Shown here: positions 7,307 to 14,271 of the stretch, piece by piece
Numbering within the stretch: the first letter of the stretch is position 1
Layout: each line of letters opens with the position of its first letter
Position numbers and translations under genes: made by a program
Source: Riemerella anatipestifer ATCC 11845 = DSM 15868
Lineage (GTDB): Bacteria; Bacteroidota; Bacteroidia; Flavobacteriales; Weeksellaceae
Assembly: GCF_000252855.1 (NCBI RefSeq)
Contig: NC_017045.1
Span: forward strand, 124,001-188,000
Length of the DNA stretch: 64,000 nucleotides
Direction of reading: 5' to 3'
Notes under the pieces: model-generated
The model's input: only the letters and a program-made list of their open reading frames with translations
The model's database searches: none
Told to the model about the DNA's origin: nothing

Positions 7307-7345
7307 TTTTTTGTAGAAAATTTTTTATTTTTTTCTTTGATGCAT

Positions 7346-7370
7346 AAAAAAAAGCCCCTACAATTGGGGC
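7346..7370 (-). terminator. rho-independent terminator after dinD
   Basis: GCCCC and GGGGC arms with a 7-nt loop are followed on the minus strand by eight T residues (7346-7353). It insulates the immunity block from the early operon upstream. Confidence 0.85.
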
Positions 7371-7395
7371 ATTTTTATTACAATATATAATCGTT

Positions 7396-8220
7396 CTATT
7401 TTTTCTTTTTTTGCTTATCCTCCTTGAGCATTTTTTTATATCCTGCCTTAAGTTCTTTTCTTACATCAGGTAATTGTTTTTCCTGAGGAAGATTTTCAGG
7501 ATTTTTACCAACATTCTTTTTGATAATTTCTCTTACCTCTTTGCCAACTTCGTAATGTGTAGCTTCAAGGTTATGCTGTCCTTGTATCCCCTTACTTTTA
7601 ATTCGTTCCTCTGTCTGTGTAACACGGAATAAATTAGCTGCCAATTCAGTTCTACCCATGCTATCCATCAGCTTTTCTTTTTTCACATTGCGTTTATTAG
7701 CCAACTCCCAATTTCTCATATTGTACATTCCTAAATATCCCGCATTTGTGAACTTCGCATAATCTTGAACTTTTGCGTGTTTCAGAGTAGAATTAAGAGA
7801 TTTATTCCCTTCCGTTAATTCTTCTCTAATTAAAAGCCTATCTATTTCCTGATGATTTTCTATATACAATTCAAATTTTCGTGTTTGCTGAGCAAAATAT
7901 GCTTGTGCTTGTGCAACCTCTATTTTTTTGGGGTCTCCATTCATTACAACCATATAACACGCAAAACGAGTCAGTTTGAAATCTTGAAAGGTGTTATTAT
8001 CTATTGTTCTTTGTTCAGGTAAAATATTATCATAGTAAGGAATATTCAATGAAACAAATGCCTTAGTAGCTCTATCTAAAACTTTTTGAAATGATTTCAT
8101 ATTAGGATACGCCAACATCCTCATTAAGTCTGATGCCCACCAATAAGTTATACCATTTTCTTGCTTAAAATCTTCAAAAGAAAGTCCGTCAGCATCTGTA
8201 TTATGAACTAATTCACTCAT
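7396..8220 (-). CDS. dinD: DNA damage-inducible protein D (DinD)-like
   Basis: This 274-residue protein is the same length as E. coli DinD. The N-terminal BRO-like domain contains YWWASDLMRMLAYPNMKSFQ, and the central part has FKLTRFACYMVVMNGDP followed by VAQAQAYFAQQTR, all typical of DinD. The C-terminus is Lys-rich. E. coli DinD is an SOS protein that inhibits RecA filament activity; in phages it could tune recombination or induction. It is the last gene of the early leftward unit and ends at a strong terminator. No LexA-like site was found upstream. Confidence 0.88.
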   Translation of the reverse strand: MSELVHNTDADGLSFEDFKQENGITYWWASDLMRMLAYPNMKSFQKVLDRATKAFVSLNIPYYDNILPEQRTIDNNTFQDFKLTRFACYMVVMNGDPKKIEVAQAQAYFAQQTRKFELYIENHQEIDRLLIREELTEGNKSLNSTLKHAKVQDYAKFTNAGYLGMYNMRNWELANKRNVKKEKLMDSMGRTELAANLFRVTQTEERIKSKGIQGQHNLEATHYEVGKEVREIIKKNVGKNPENLPQEKQLPDVRKELKAGYKKMLKEDKQKKKK

Positions 8221-8227
8221 ATTTTAT

Positions 8228-8461
8228 CTATACTAAATTTATACAAAAATACAAAAAAAAGTAGACTTTCTTATGTTTTGCTCTTAAAAATTCTGGCTTT
8301 TTAAACGGATTTTCATTTTCATCACAAGGAATTAACATTGATAATTTCAATGGCATTCTTAAAAATTCAGCATAGTTTGTGCATCTTTTTTTAAAAATTT
8401 TACCTTTTATGGGTTCGTATTGTTGACTTAATACAAAATCTATCATTGATTGTAACTTCAT
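8228..8461 (-). CDS. hypothetical phage protein (77 aa)
   Basis: No family recognised. The protein has a basic central stretch (KIFKKRCTNY) and an aromatic, hydrophobic C-terminus. It starts directly after the stop of the 69-residue gene upstream and ends 7 nt before dinD. Confidence 0.5.
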   Translation of the reverse strand: MKLQSMIDFVLSQQYEPIKGKIFKKRCTNYAEFLRMPLKLSMLIPCDENENPFKKPEFLRAKHKKVYFFLYFCINLV

Positions 8462-8671
8462 TTATTCTAAAATTTCTATCTTTTTATTATTCCCTTTTTC
8501 TATCACTTTATACATCATTTCTTTAACTTGCGGACCATAAGACCTGTAAGCCTTATTAAATGCTTCATAAGGATTGTTTGCTTCTATTTCAAAAGTCCAA
8601 CCGTCCTCTTCACCCTCGTAATAAAATAAATATAAATCCATATTATTCCTCTGTTTTCTTAATATCGTCAT
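8462..8671 (-). CDS. hypothetical phage protein (69 aa)
   Basis: A small protein with an acidic and aromatic start (LYLFYYEGEEDGWTFEIEA) that continues as NNPYEAFNKAYRSYG, a pattern seen in small phage proteins of unknown function. Its start overlaps the stop of the upstream 51-residue gene by one base (TAATG). Confidence 0.55.
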   Translation of the reverse strand: MTILRKQRNNMDLYLFYYEGEEDGWTFEIEANNPYEAFNKAYRSYGPQVKEMMYKVIEKGNNKKIEILE

Positions 8672-8826
8672 TATTTTTCAATTAAATGTTTACATTTGCC
8701 GTCCTTAGGCTCAAACATTGATAGTGGGACTATTCCGTTCCCAGTATCTAGCCATCTTAGGCATTGTTCTTTTAATGGACACTCTTTGTTAGCACATCGG
8801 CTAATATCGTTAGGGAGTTTTCTCAT
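8671..8826 (-). CDS. small Cys-rich, possibly zinc-binding protein (51 aa)
   Basis: ATG at 8824-8826, TAA at 8671-8673. It has CxxxxC (CANKEC), CLRW and CKH, enough cysteines and histidine for one zinc site. Tight coupling to the next gene supports it being real. Function unknown. Confidence 0.6.
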   Translation of the reverse strand: MRKLPNDISRCANKECPLKEQCLRWLDTGNGIVPLSMFEPKDGKCKHLIEK

Positions 8827-9013
8827 TTTCTATTAAATTATATAAAAAGTCAATTACTTCTTTTGATTGGTCTTTGAGGTAGGGCTTGGATAAGTCCCAT
8901 TTAATATTTTTATCATAACCTACTATAATATGTTTCGAATCATAGTCAATATTATATATTGAACCATAAAAGTCAATAGCTAAAACAAGGAAAGAGTCTA
9001 AATATTTATCTAT
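8810..9013 (-). CDS. open frame without a standard start codon (about 67 aa)
   Basis: The frame between a TGA and the TAA at 8810-8812 encodes a protein-like sequence (IDFYGSIYNIDYDSKHIIVG, then KPYLKDQSKEVIDFLYN) but contains no ATG, GTG or TTG. An ATA at 9011-9013 overlaps the upstream stop. Either it uses a rare start, or a one-base change separated it from the 249-residue gene upstream (a -1 shift after its third-last sense codon would join them). Confidence 0.35.
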   Translation of the reverse strand: MDKYLDSFLVLAIDFYGSIYNIDYDSKHIIVGYDKNIKWDLSKPYLKDQSKEVIDFLYNLIENEKTP

Positions 9014-9759
9014 ACCTCATTTATTAGTTTTATTGCAATATTGTTGTCGTATCTTTTTGTATAATAAAAAGCCTCGCTATCGGTCATAAAGCCTTTAATG
9101 TTTAAAGGGACATCTCTTATCCAAATAGGAGTTAGCATATTGTGCAGAAACTGCTCTAGTGTTCTTAATGCTCGTCTTCTATACGAGTTCATATAATCAC
9201 CATATTTTTCATAATCTTCATAAGAAACACCTACAAGGTTGTTGTTGTATTCTATTAGTTTTTCATAAAAAGCAATGCCATATTTATCCCAAATTTCTTT
9301 TTCAGAAACTTCTTTAGAAATTTTATTTTCTTGTCTAAAATCACTTAATAACTCACGATATTTATTTATTTGAAAATCACTCCAACCCTCCTCTTTGTGA
9401 AAAGGTAAATATTCGGCTATTTTTTTACTAATCTCTCTCCAAAATTTAACGTTATAGGGGGTGTTTTTTACTATTGCTGATTCTTGATATTTTCCAAATA
9501 TCATAAATATTACTTTAGATGAATCTAAATTTACAGTTATTCTAAAATCCTTGACAGCAAACTCCCATATCGTTACTCTTTTATAATCATCAACCTCTAT
9601 CGGGAAGCCAAATCTTTTGCTTAAATAAAAATAACTTTGGAAATATATATCCTTTGTAAACCAACCAAAATGAGTGTCCTTGTCTATCTGAAAGCCTAAT
9701 GCTTTTGCAACTGTTTCAGTGATTGTTTTGTTACCTGAAAATAGGTTATATCTGCTCAT
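9010..9759 (-). CDS. hypothetical phage protein (249 aa)
   Basis: No family recognised. The sequence is rich in aromatic residues (HFGWFTKDIYFQSYFYLSKR) with no signal peptide or membrane segment. Neighbours are small phage metabolism genes. Its 3' end overlaps an open frame lacking a start codon (8810-9013), so the true C-terminus is uncertain. Confidence 0.6.
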   Translation of the reverse strand: MSRYNLFSGNKTITETVAKALGFQIDKDTHFGWFTKDIYFQSYFYLSKRFGFPIEVDDYKRVTIWEFAVKDFRITVNLDSSKVIFMIFGKYQESAIVKNTPYNVKFWREISKKIAEYLPFHKEEGWSDFQINKYRELLSDFRQENKISKEVSEKEIWDKYGIAFYEKLIEYNNNLVGVSYEDYEKYGDYMNSYRRRALRTLEQFLHNMLTPIWIRDVPLNIKGFMTDSEAFYYTKRYDNNIAIKLINEV

Positions 9760-9782
9760 AATTTTTATTTTGTTCTCATCTA

Positions 9783-10028
9783 TTAAATTTTAGGCATATC
9801 TGGCACTGAATGCCAAAAAACAACATCTAAATCCTCCTCTAAATCTGCCTCTGTCATTATCTTGCCGTCTTTTGGGTATATTTCGCCGTTTGAAATTCCC
9901 CACAAATAACCGTCTTCAACATACGCTAAACAGCCTAACGCTACCCAACCTTTGCCATTCGTTATCCAAACAGTTTCATTTTCGTTAGGTAATTTTTCTT
10001 CTACTTTTATCCAATTGTCTGTCGTCAT
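9783..10028 (-). CDS. DUF551-like phage protein
   Basis: The 81-residue protein opens with WIKVEEKLPNENETVWI and closes with VVFWHSVPDMP, the pattern of DUF551 proteins (WI.V...LP ... W.PLP.P). These are frequent in phages and have no known function. It overlaps the upstream gene by 1 nt. Confidence 0.7.
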   Translation of the reverse strand: MTTDNWIKVEEKLPNENETVWITNGKGWVALGCLAYVEDGYLWGISNGEIYPKDGKIMTEADLEEDLDVVFWHSVPDMPKI

Positions 10029-10483
10029 TATTGCTTATTTGCTGGTTGGAAATTATCAGGTAGTTGGATTATAATCCCTGTACAATAAACATGGTCATTC
10101 TCTAAGACTTTAAACTCTCTAAAGTCTATTCCTTTTTTAACAGAATAACTGAAAGCACCGCTTTCGTCTACACTGTAGCCCTCTTTTTTTAGACCTGCAT
10201 CTAGAATTTCCCCACACCACCAAATCATAAGACCTAGTTGTGATGCTTCAAATTCCAACTCATCATCTTCTATACCTTGCAATGTATCGCCGTCCCAACC
10301 GTAAGGGTGTTCTATATATTCTGTTAGGTAACATTCCGCACCATAACAATACATAAGGTCGTCCGAGCCTCCTACAATAATGATAATGTTATTTTCTTTG
10401 GCTAACTTTTTAGCTTCTTCTGGGACATCTCTTGAGTATTCTATCCCATCGCACATCTGTTTTATTTTGTCTAATACTTCCAT
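10028..10483 (-). CDS. hypothetical acidic phage protein (151 aa)
   Basis: No family recognised. The protein is strongly acidic, with a hydrophobic NNIIIIVGGSDDLMYCYGAE strand near residue 35 and a Trp-rich LGLMIWWCGEI near residue 90. It overlaps the DUF551-like gene by 1 nt and follows the MazG-like gene by 1 nt, so all three are co-transcribed. Confidence 0.6.
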   Translation of the reverse strand: MEVLDKIKQMCDGIEYSRDVPEEAKKLAKENNIIIIVGGSDDLMYCYGAECYLTEYIEHPYGWDGDTLQGIEDDELEFEASQLGLMIWWCGEILDAGLKKEGYSVDESGAFSYSVKKGIDFREFKVLENDHVYCTGIIIQLPDNFQPANKQ

Positions 10484-10484
10484 T

Positions 10485-10781
10485 TTATTTATCTTTTACA
10501 AATTGTCCGTTAATCATTTTTCCTGTCCTTTTGCTTATTACATCGTATGCACTTTGTACGCAGTCTATAAAGTTCAGATTCTGCATCTCACATTGAATAA
10601 TTAGCGTAACTACTATATCTCCTATTGCATCTTTTATTTCTGTTCCATCATCATCTGCAATAGCTGTGAGTAGTTCTGTACATTCTTCTAATGTTTTGAG
10701 TGCTTGTTTTGTGGGCGTTGCTTTAGCTAGTATTCCCTTGTCGTCAGCCCATTGTTTGATTTGTTTGATTAGTTTTTCCAT
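10485..10781 (-). CDS. MazG-like nucleotide pyrophosphohydrolase
   Basis: The 98-residue single-domain protein has the MazG/dUTPase-2-type metal site KTLEECTELLTAI (ExxE) followed by DAIGDIVVTLIIQ (second acidic helix). Such enzymes hydrolyse (d)NTPs to (d)NMPs and diphosphate; phage copies are thought to alter nucleotide pools or alarmones. The length fits compact phage MazG. It sits in a tightly packed early operon. Confidence 0.82.
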   Translation of the reverse strand: MEKLIKQIKQWADDKGILAKATPTKQALKTLEECTELLTAIADDDGTEIKDAIGDIVVTLIIQCEMQNLNFIDCVQSAYDVISKRTGKMINGQFVKDK

Positions 10782-10786
10782 AATTT

Positions 10787-10891
10787 TTACTTTTTGTCAT
10801 TTCTAATTGATAAATAAAATACTGTAACAATAGCTGCACAGCCAATTATATTCATTATTACTGCTTCTAAATTTTCTCCTATTTCAATCAT
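10787..10891 (-). CDS. small membrane protein (34 aa)
   Basis: ATG at 10889-10891 overlaps the upstream TGA (ATGA). A single hydrophobic helix (VIMNIIGCAAIVTVFYL) is followed by a charged tail. Function unknown. Confidence 0.45.
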   Translation of the reverse strand: MIEIGENLEAVIMNIIGCAAIVTVFYLSIRNDKK

Positions 10892-11034
10892 TGTTTATTG
10901 TTTTTTAAAAAATCGTAAAGTTCATCAGGTGTTTTCAGATGTATCTTTTTATTTTCGTGTAAAATACACAGTTGCTTATTTCCGAAATCTGTTTCCCAAC
11001 AGAACCACCCTATGTAATCGTATTTATCATTCAT
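10888..11034 (-). CDS. small hypothetical protein (48 aa)
   Basis: ATG at 11032-11034, TGA at 10888-10890. It begins MNDKYDYIGWFCWETDFGNK and ends in a DELYDFLKNN helix. The 4-nt overlap with the next gene supports translation. No family recognised. Confidence 0.5.
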   Translation of the reverse strand: MNDKYDYIGWFCWETDFGNKQLCILHENKKIHLKTPDELYDFLKNNKQ

Positions 11035-11037
11035 TTC

Positions 11038-11205
11038 TTATTGTAGGATTTTCAGTAGCATATTAGATAAATAGTGATTTTTGGGCATTAAGTCGTTTTC
11101 ACTTACATCAGTAAAAACCTTACTTAAATTTTCAGCTACTTCCTTATCGTATTCGTATTGTTTCTTTATAGCCTCAATGGCTTTTATAAATGTTTGTTTT
11201 TGCAT
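11038..11205 (-). CDS. small hypothetical phage protein (55 aa)
   Basis: ATG at 11203-11205, TAA at 11038-11040. It is a helical protein (QTFIKAIEAIKKQYEYDKEV ... HYLSNMLLKIL) of a type common in Bacteroidota phages and of unknown role. It overlaps the coiled-coil gene upstream by 22 nt. Confidence 0.55.
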   Translation of the reverse strand: MQKQTFIKAIEAIKKQYEYDKEVAENLSKVFTDVSENDLMPKNHYLSNMLLKILQ

Positions 11206-11369
11206 AGCTGTTGTTTTAATTGTTGTATTTGGTTATCGTTGTCTATGATTTTTTTTCTAAGCTCCTTGTATTTCTCTAATACTTTCTTTTTATGCCCTTC
11301 ATAAAGTTGTTTCATATACCGTAGCTCTTCTAGCTTTTCGCGTATTGCTTCTTTGTCCCTGGCATTCAA
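11184..11369 (-). CDS. coiled-coil hypothetical protein (61 aa)
   Basis: Almost the whole sequence is a charged helix with heptad-like leucines (EKLEELRYMKQLYEGHKKKV). No family recognised. It ends in NKHL, overlapping the next gene. Confidence 0.5.
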   Translation of the reverse strand: MNARDKEAIREKLEELRYMKQLYEGHKKKVLEKYKELRKKIIDNDNQIQQLKQQLCKNKHL

Positions 11370-11425
11370 TTCTCTTAGGGTGGGGGGGTTATGTTTAGAT
11401 AGTTCTGTATCATTTAATTATAGTT

Positions 11426-12238
11426 TTAAAAATTGCAAACACACTTGTTTTCTTCAAAGTTTAGCTCTCCTGTAAAAGGGAGCTTAGAAAGCTCTACTAA
11501 ATCGTCAATACTTTTATGACCTCTAAAAGAGGTATTGCCATATTTCCCCTCCATTTTTCTATACCAGTCTATAAAACGAGTTCCCTTTCGGATAACATCT
11601 ATTAGATTGGCGTCAGATTTTTTCCAACATAGTTCGCAGTTTCCATACTTGTTGTGTATTTCCAACTTGAATGGCTGACTATCCCAAAATTTATTTAGTT
11701 CCATTTGTCCTATTGGAAATTGAAAATCAGTCAAAAGTGGAAATATCCTTATTTTGTCTTCCTTGATTTCTGCCCAACTTATTCGCTTGGGCATATCTTC
11801 TTTACGAAATCCAATAGCTTTTAAGTAACTATTCACACCGAAAATATCATCTGCAATTTTTTTAGCAGGTAATGTTTTAAGCATTTCGCTACAAAAAGGG
11901 GCTTCAAGGTTGGGCATACCATTAAATGCTCCTTTATTTTTGTGTGCAATAGCATTCTCAAATGGTTTAGCAGTCATATCTAAGTTATCCCAATCTACTA
12001 GCTTGTAACTAACCCCAACACCCATTTCTGATGAATATACGCCTTCAATTTTAACAAGTGGAATATTCCAATGCTTCTCTATATTTTTGAGAAAATCTAT
12101 CGTCTCTGGTCGCTCCATTCCTGTATTGCAGAAAACAAACAACTTATTGTAATCCTTATATTTTTCGGATACTTGGATATGTCGTGCCATCATAGCGGAA
12201 CTTCTCCCTCCAGACACTGTTATTATTAAATTTTTCAT
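11426..12238 (-). CDS. PAPS-reductase-like PP-loop protein 2
   Basis: The 270-residue protein starts with the PP-loop at LIITVSGGRSSAMMARHI (residues 4-21; SGGRSS instead of SGGxDS). A Cys-rich second half (NCELCWKKSD and a C-terminal CVCN) could bind metal or an Fe-S cluster, as in some PAPS-reductase and thiolation relatives. Phage homologues are common and functionally unassigned. Next to it is a truncated methyltransferase gene, which may hint at a modification cluster. It is distinct from the PP-loop gene at 3510-4214. Confidence 0.8.
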   Translation of the reverse strand: MKNLIITVSGGRSSAMMARHIQVSEKYKDYNKLFVFCNTGMERPETIDFLKNIEKHWNIPLVKIEGVYSSEMGVGVSYKLVDWDNLDMTAKPFENAIAHKNKGAFNGMPNLEAPFCSEMLKTLPAKKIADDIFGVNSYLKAIGFRKEDMPKRISWAEIKEDKIRIFPLLTDFQFPIGQMELNKFWDSQPFKLEIHNKYGNCELCWKKSDANLIDVIRKGTRFIDWYRKMEGKYGNTSFRGHKSIDDLVELSKLPFTGELNFEENKCVCNF

Positions 12239-12263
12239 AGTTTTTCTGGTAACACATTTTGCT

Positions 12264-12551
12264 TTATGAATTCACAATGATAGCTTCTACTCCTGCAACA
12301 GCTTCTGGTTTTAATTCCAAAAAGTCTGTGCCTATTTGGTTGGCTTTGTTTTTACATATTTCTGCTAAATCCTTGTTGATTTCGCAGAAAAGAACCTCCT
12401 TAGCTCCGTACTCTTTCAGATAATCTATAATATTACCTTTTCCTGCACTTGGCTCTAAAATAGTTTTGTTATTTACATCTAACTCCATAAGGTCTAAAAC
12501 CTCTCTAGGAGTAGGGTAAAAGTCTTGGTTGAATAGGTTTTGGTATTTCAT
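12264..12551 (-). pseudogene. truncated SAM-dependent DNA methyltransferase
   Basis: The 95 residues contain FYPTPREV and the SAM-binding motif I ILEPSAGKGNIIDYL, then acidic motif II (FCEINKDL). The protein stops at VEAIIVNS, exactly where the catalytic (N/D)PP(Y/F) motif IV is expected in phage N6-adenine-type enzymes. It therefore can bind SAM in principle but lacks the catalytic half. It may be a decayed gene or a short SAM-binding derivative. It overlaps the upstream 54-residue gene by 4 nt. Confidence 0.65.
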
Positions 12552-12712
12552 TTTGCTTTTTTATTAGGATTATTTCTTCTCTTGGGCTTTTGCTCTAGGC
12601 TTTGCCCTCTTTTCAGAAAGACCACAGGTCTATTGAGTTTCTTGGCTTCTTCTAATACCTCTAAGGCTTTTCTTCGTTGCTCCTTGCTTCGTTGGAGTGT
12701 AATTCCTTCCAT
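12548..12712 (-). CDS. small basic hypothetical protein (54 aa)
   Basis: ATG at 12710-12712, TGA at 12548-12550 overlapping the next start. It is Lys/Arg-rich throughout, ending PKRRNNPNKKAK. It overlaps the gene before it by 52 nt in another frame. No family recognised. Confidence 0.45.
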   Translation of the reverse strand: MEGITLQRSKEQRRKALEVLEEAKKLNRPVVFLKRGQSLEQKPKRRNNPNKKAK

Positions 12713-12831
12713 TCTTTGGTGTCTTTTATGGTTAGTATTTCTTTTGGGAATTTCTTTTGTTTTTCAAGCTCTACAAAGTTTCTAAGCCCTTCGCTAAAAA
12801 CCGTTTTCTTTTTAGCTAACTCGGCAATCAT
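12661..12831 (-). CDS. small hypothetical protein (56 aa)
   Basis: A longer frame opens at 12984, but I choose the ATG at 12829-12831 because it overlaps the stop of the 133-residue gene as ATGA, the usual spacing in this operon. The sequence begins MIAELAKKKTVFSEGLRNFV. Function unknown. Confidence 0.55.
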   Translation of the reverse strand: MIAELAKKKTVFSEGLRNFVELEKQKKFPKEILTIKDTKEWKELHSNEARSNEEKP

Positions 12832-13229
12832 TTTGAGTGGGAGGGAGGGGTCTTTAACCTTGCAATCTCTGCTCTCAGTTGTATATTTTCTATCGAAAGC
12901 CGTTTTATCATCGTGAATAAGTCTTTGGTTTGGTAATTCACTTGTTCTGATATTTGCTGTATTTGCTGTATTCCTTTGTACCATTCTGTTTTTTTTAGTT
13001 TTTCTAATCCTTTAAGACCTTCTTCTGGACTTAAAGGGTGTTTTTGTAACACTTTCAAATCACATTCAGAGAGGTATTTATGAGACCAATCTGTAATGAA
13101 TCTTATTTTATCACTCATCAACTTCTGATAATGAACATCTGTTACACTTTCTGTTTTTGCGTTGGCGTCCATTACAAAGTTTATGAACGCTTCTTTCACT
13201 TCGTCAGAAAGGCATCTCGTCTGTTTCAT
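12828..13229 (-). CDS. hypothetical helical phage protein (133 aa)
   Basis: It is predicted mostly helical with a coiled-coil-like C-terminal half (YQTKDLFTMIKRLSIENIQL). It overlaps the ATPase gene upstream by 26 nt and the next gene by 4 nt. No family recognised; its position after the replication ATPase suggests an accessory replication role, which is inference. Confidence 0.55.
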   Translation of the reverse strand: MKQTRCLSDEVKEAFINFVMDANAKTESVTDVHYQKLMSDKIRFITDWSHKYLSECDLKVLQKHPLSPEEGLKGLEKLKKTEWYKGIQQIQQISEQVNYQTKDLFTMIKRLSIENIQLRAEIARLKTPPSHSK

Positions 13230-14259
13230 AATTTATTGTATTAAATGCTTCACTTGGAGTGGTTCTAAATTCTTCTATTTTAAACTCTTGATTGGGTCTT
13301 CTGTCCTTGAATTTTGTGCATTGTGCAAACTGCACTTTGTCGTCAAACATCTCATAATATCGTCTGCTTCTCCAATCGTAGTAAATGGAGTAAATCCCCC
13401 ATTTAGCAACCCCTTCAGGCTTAATTTTCAGGATATGTATATTTGTCTGGTTTTCGGCTACATACTCCTCGTCTCCCTCTGGGTTTTCGTTTGGCTCTGG
13501 TCTATGGACTAAAATTTGCAACATCGCTTTTCTGTTGTTATTTTTTCCTCCATAGAACTCGTCAGCTAAAGCTGTAAGTTTTATTCTTTTTCCGCTTTTG
13601 GTTGTTACTTTAGCCGTCTCCGCCACATGGTTCACTATGATGTCGAACCTGTTATTTTCTTCTGCTTCTAAATTTATTCTGTTCAATACTCTAAGCACCT
13701 CACCCGCTTTAGGCTCAAAGTCGTCTATATCGTAAATGGGGTCTATCACAAGGCAGTCAAACTTTATCCCATAATTAGCCTCCGCCATTGCTAACTCTTT
13801 GTAGATGTTATCTAGCTTCTGATAGGAGGTGTCTTTTCTATCTTGCTTGAAAATATACAAGTGTCTTAAAATAAAATCTTCTGCCTCTGCTACTTCCTCA
13901 TCTGTCATAGCGTACTTGTTGGGCTTTCCATCTGGTCTGACTTTAGTGTATGGCTTACCTTGATACATTCCGCAAAACTGTGTGAAAACTTTCTCTACAT
14001 CTCCGCTTTCTGTGGTAAATAAAGCCACTTTGAAATGGTGCTTTTCAATAAGCTGCATTACCATTTCGTTAGTTACTTGTGATTTACCGTGATTGGGTTC
14101 GCCACCTATTAGCAAAGTACATTTCCTACTTCCCATTAACCATTTTCCATTGTTAAAGTCATTCCAAGTTTCAAACGAAAAATAGACTGGGTCTATCTCT
14201 CCCTTTGTGCGGAGTTTTCGCATCTTTGAATGAACCGAAGCTAAGTCTATAAACGCCAT
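13204..14259 (-). CDS. RecA/DnaB-like AAA ATPase, phage replication
   Basis: The 351-residue protein has Walker A GGEPNHGKSQVTNEM (residues about 52-66) and Walker B LVIDPIYDIDD, followed by an IIVNHVAET sensor-like strand. This is the RecA-like core found in DnaB and RepA helicases (AAA_25 type). The location 12 nt after the putative initiator gene supports a role as replicative helicase or loader. There is no N-terminal DnaB primase-binding domain, so it is shorter than host DnaB. It would act at the phage origin. Confidence 0.8.
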   Translation of the reverse strand: MAFIDLASVHSKMRKLRTKGEIDPVYFSFETWNDFNNGKWLMGSRKCTLLIGGEPNHGKSQVTNEMVMQLIEKHHFKVALFTTESGDVEKVFTQFCGMYQGKPYTKVRPDGKPNKYAMTDEEVAEAEDFILRHLYIFKQDRKDTSYQKLDNIYKELAMAEANYGIKFDCLVIDPIYDIDDFEPKAGEVLRVLNRINLEAEENNRFDIIVNHVAETAKVTTKSGKRIKLTALADEFYGGKNNNRKAMLQILVHRPEPNENPEGDEEYVAENQTNIHILKIKPEGVAKWGIYSIYYDWRSRRYYEMFDDKVQFAQCTKFKDRRPNQEFKIEEFRTTPSEAFNTINYETDEMPF

Positions 14260-14271
14260 AATTCTAATTTT

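Larger units (their letters stand above)
6763..7330. repeat. tandem duplication of a ~270-bp regulatory unit (copy 1 6763-7029; copy 2 7060-7330)
   Basis: Each copy holds, on the minus strand, promoter, structured leader RNA, and the first 20 codons of an ORF. Copies are nearly identical except at three covarying specificity segments and a few compensatory stem changes. About 30 bp of unrelated sequence separates them. The breakpoints fall after codon 20 of the ORF and just upstream of the -33 region. Confidence 0.9.

Noticed and set aside
6763-7330. CRISPR-like array
   Set aside because: There are only two long copies with internal promoter, RNA and ORF parts; no short repeats with spacers and no cas genes.
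12832-12984. Long form of the 56-residue gene starting at 12984
   Set aside because: The extension fully overlaps the previous gene, while the ATG at 12831 gives the usual ATGA overlap.
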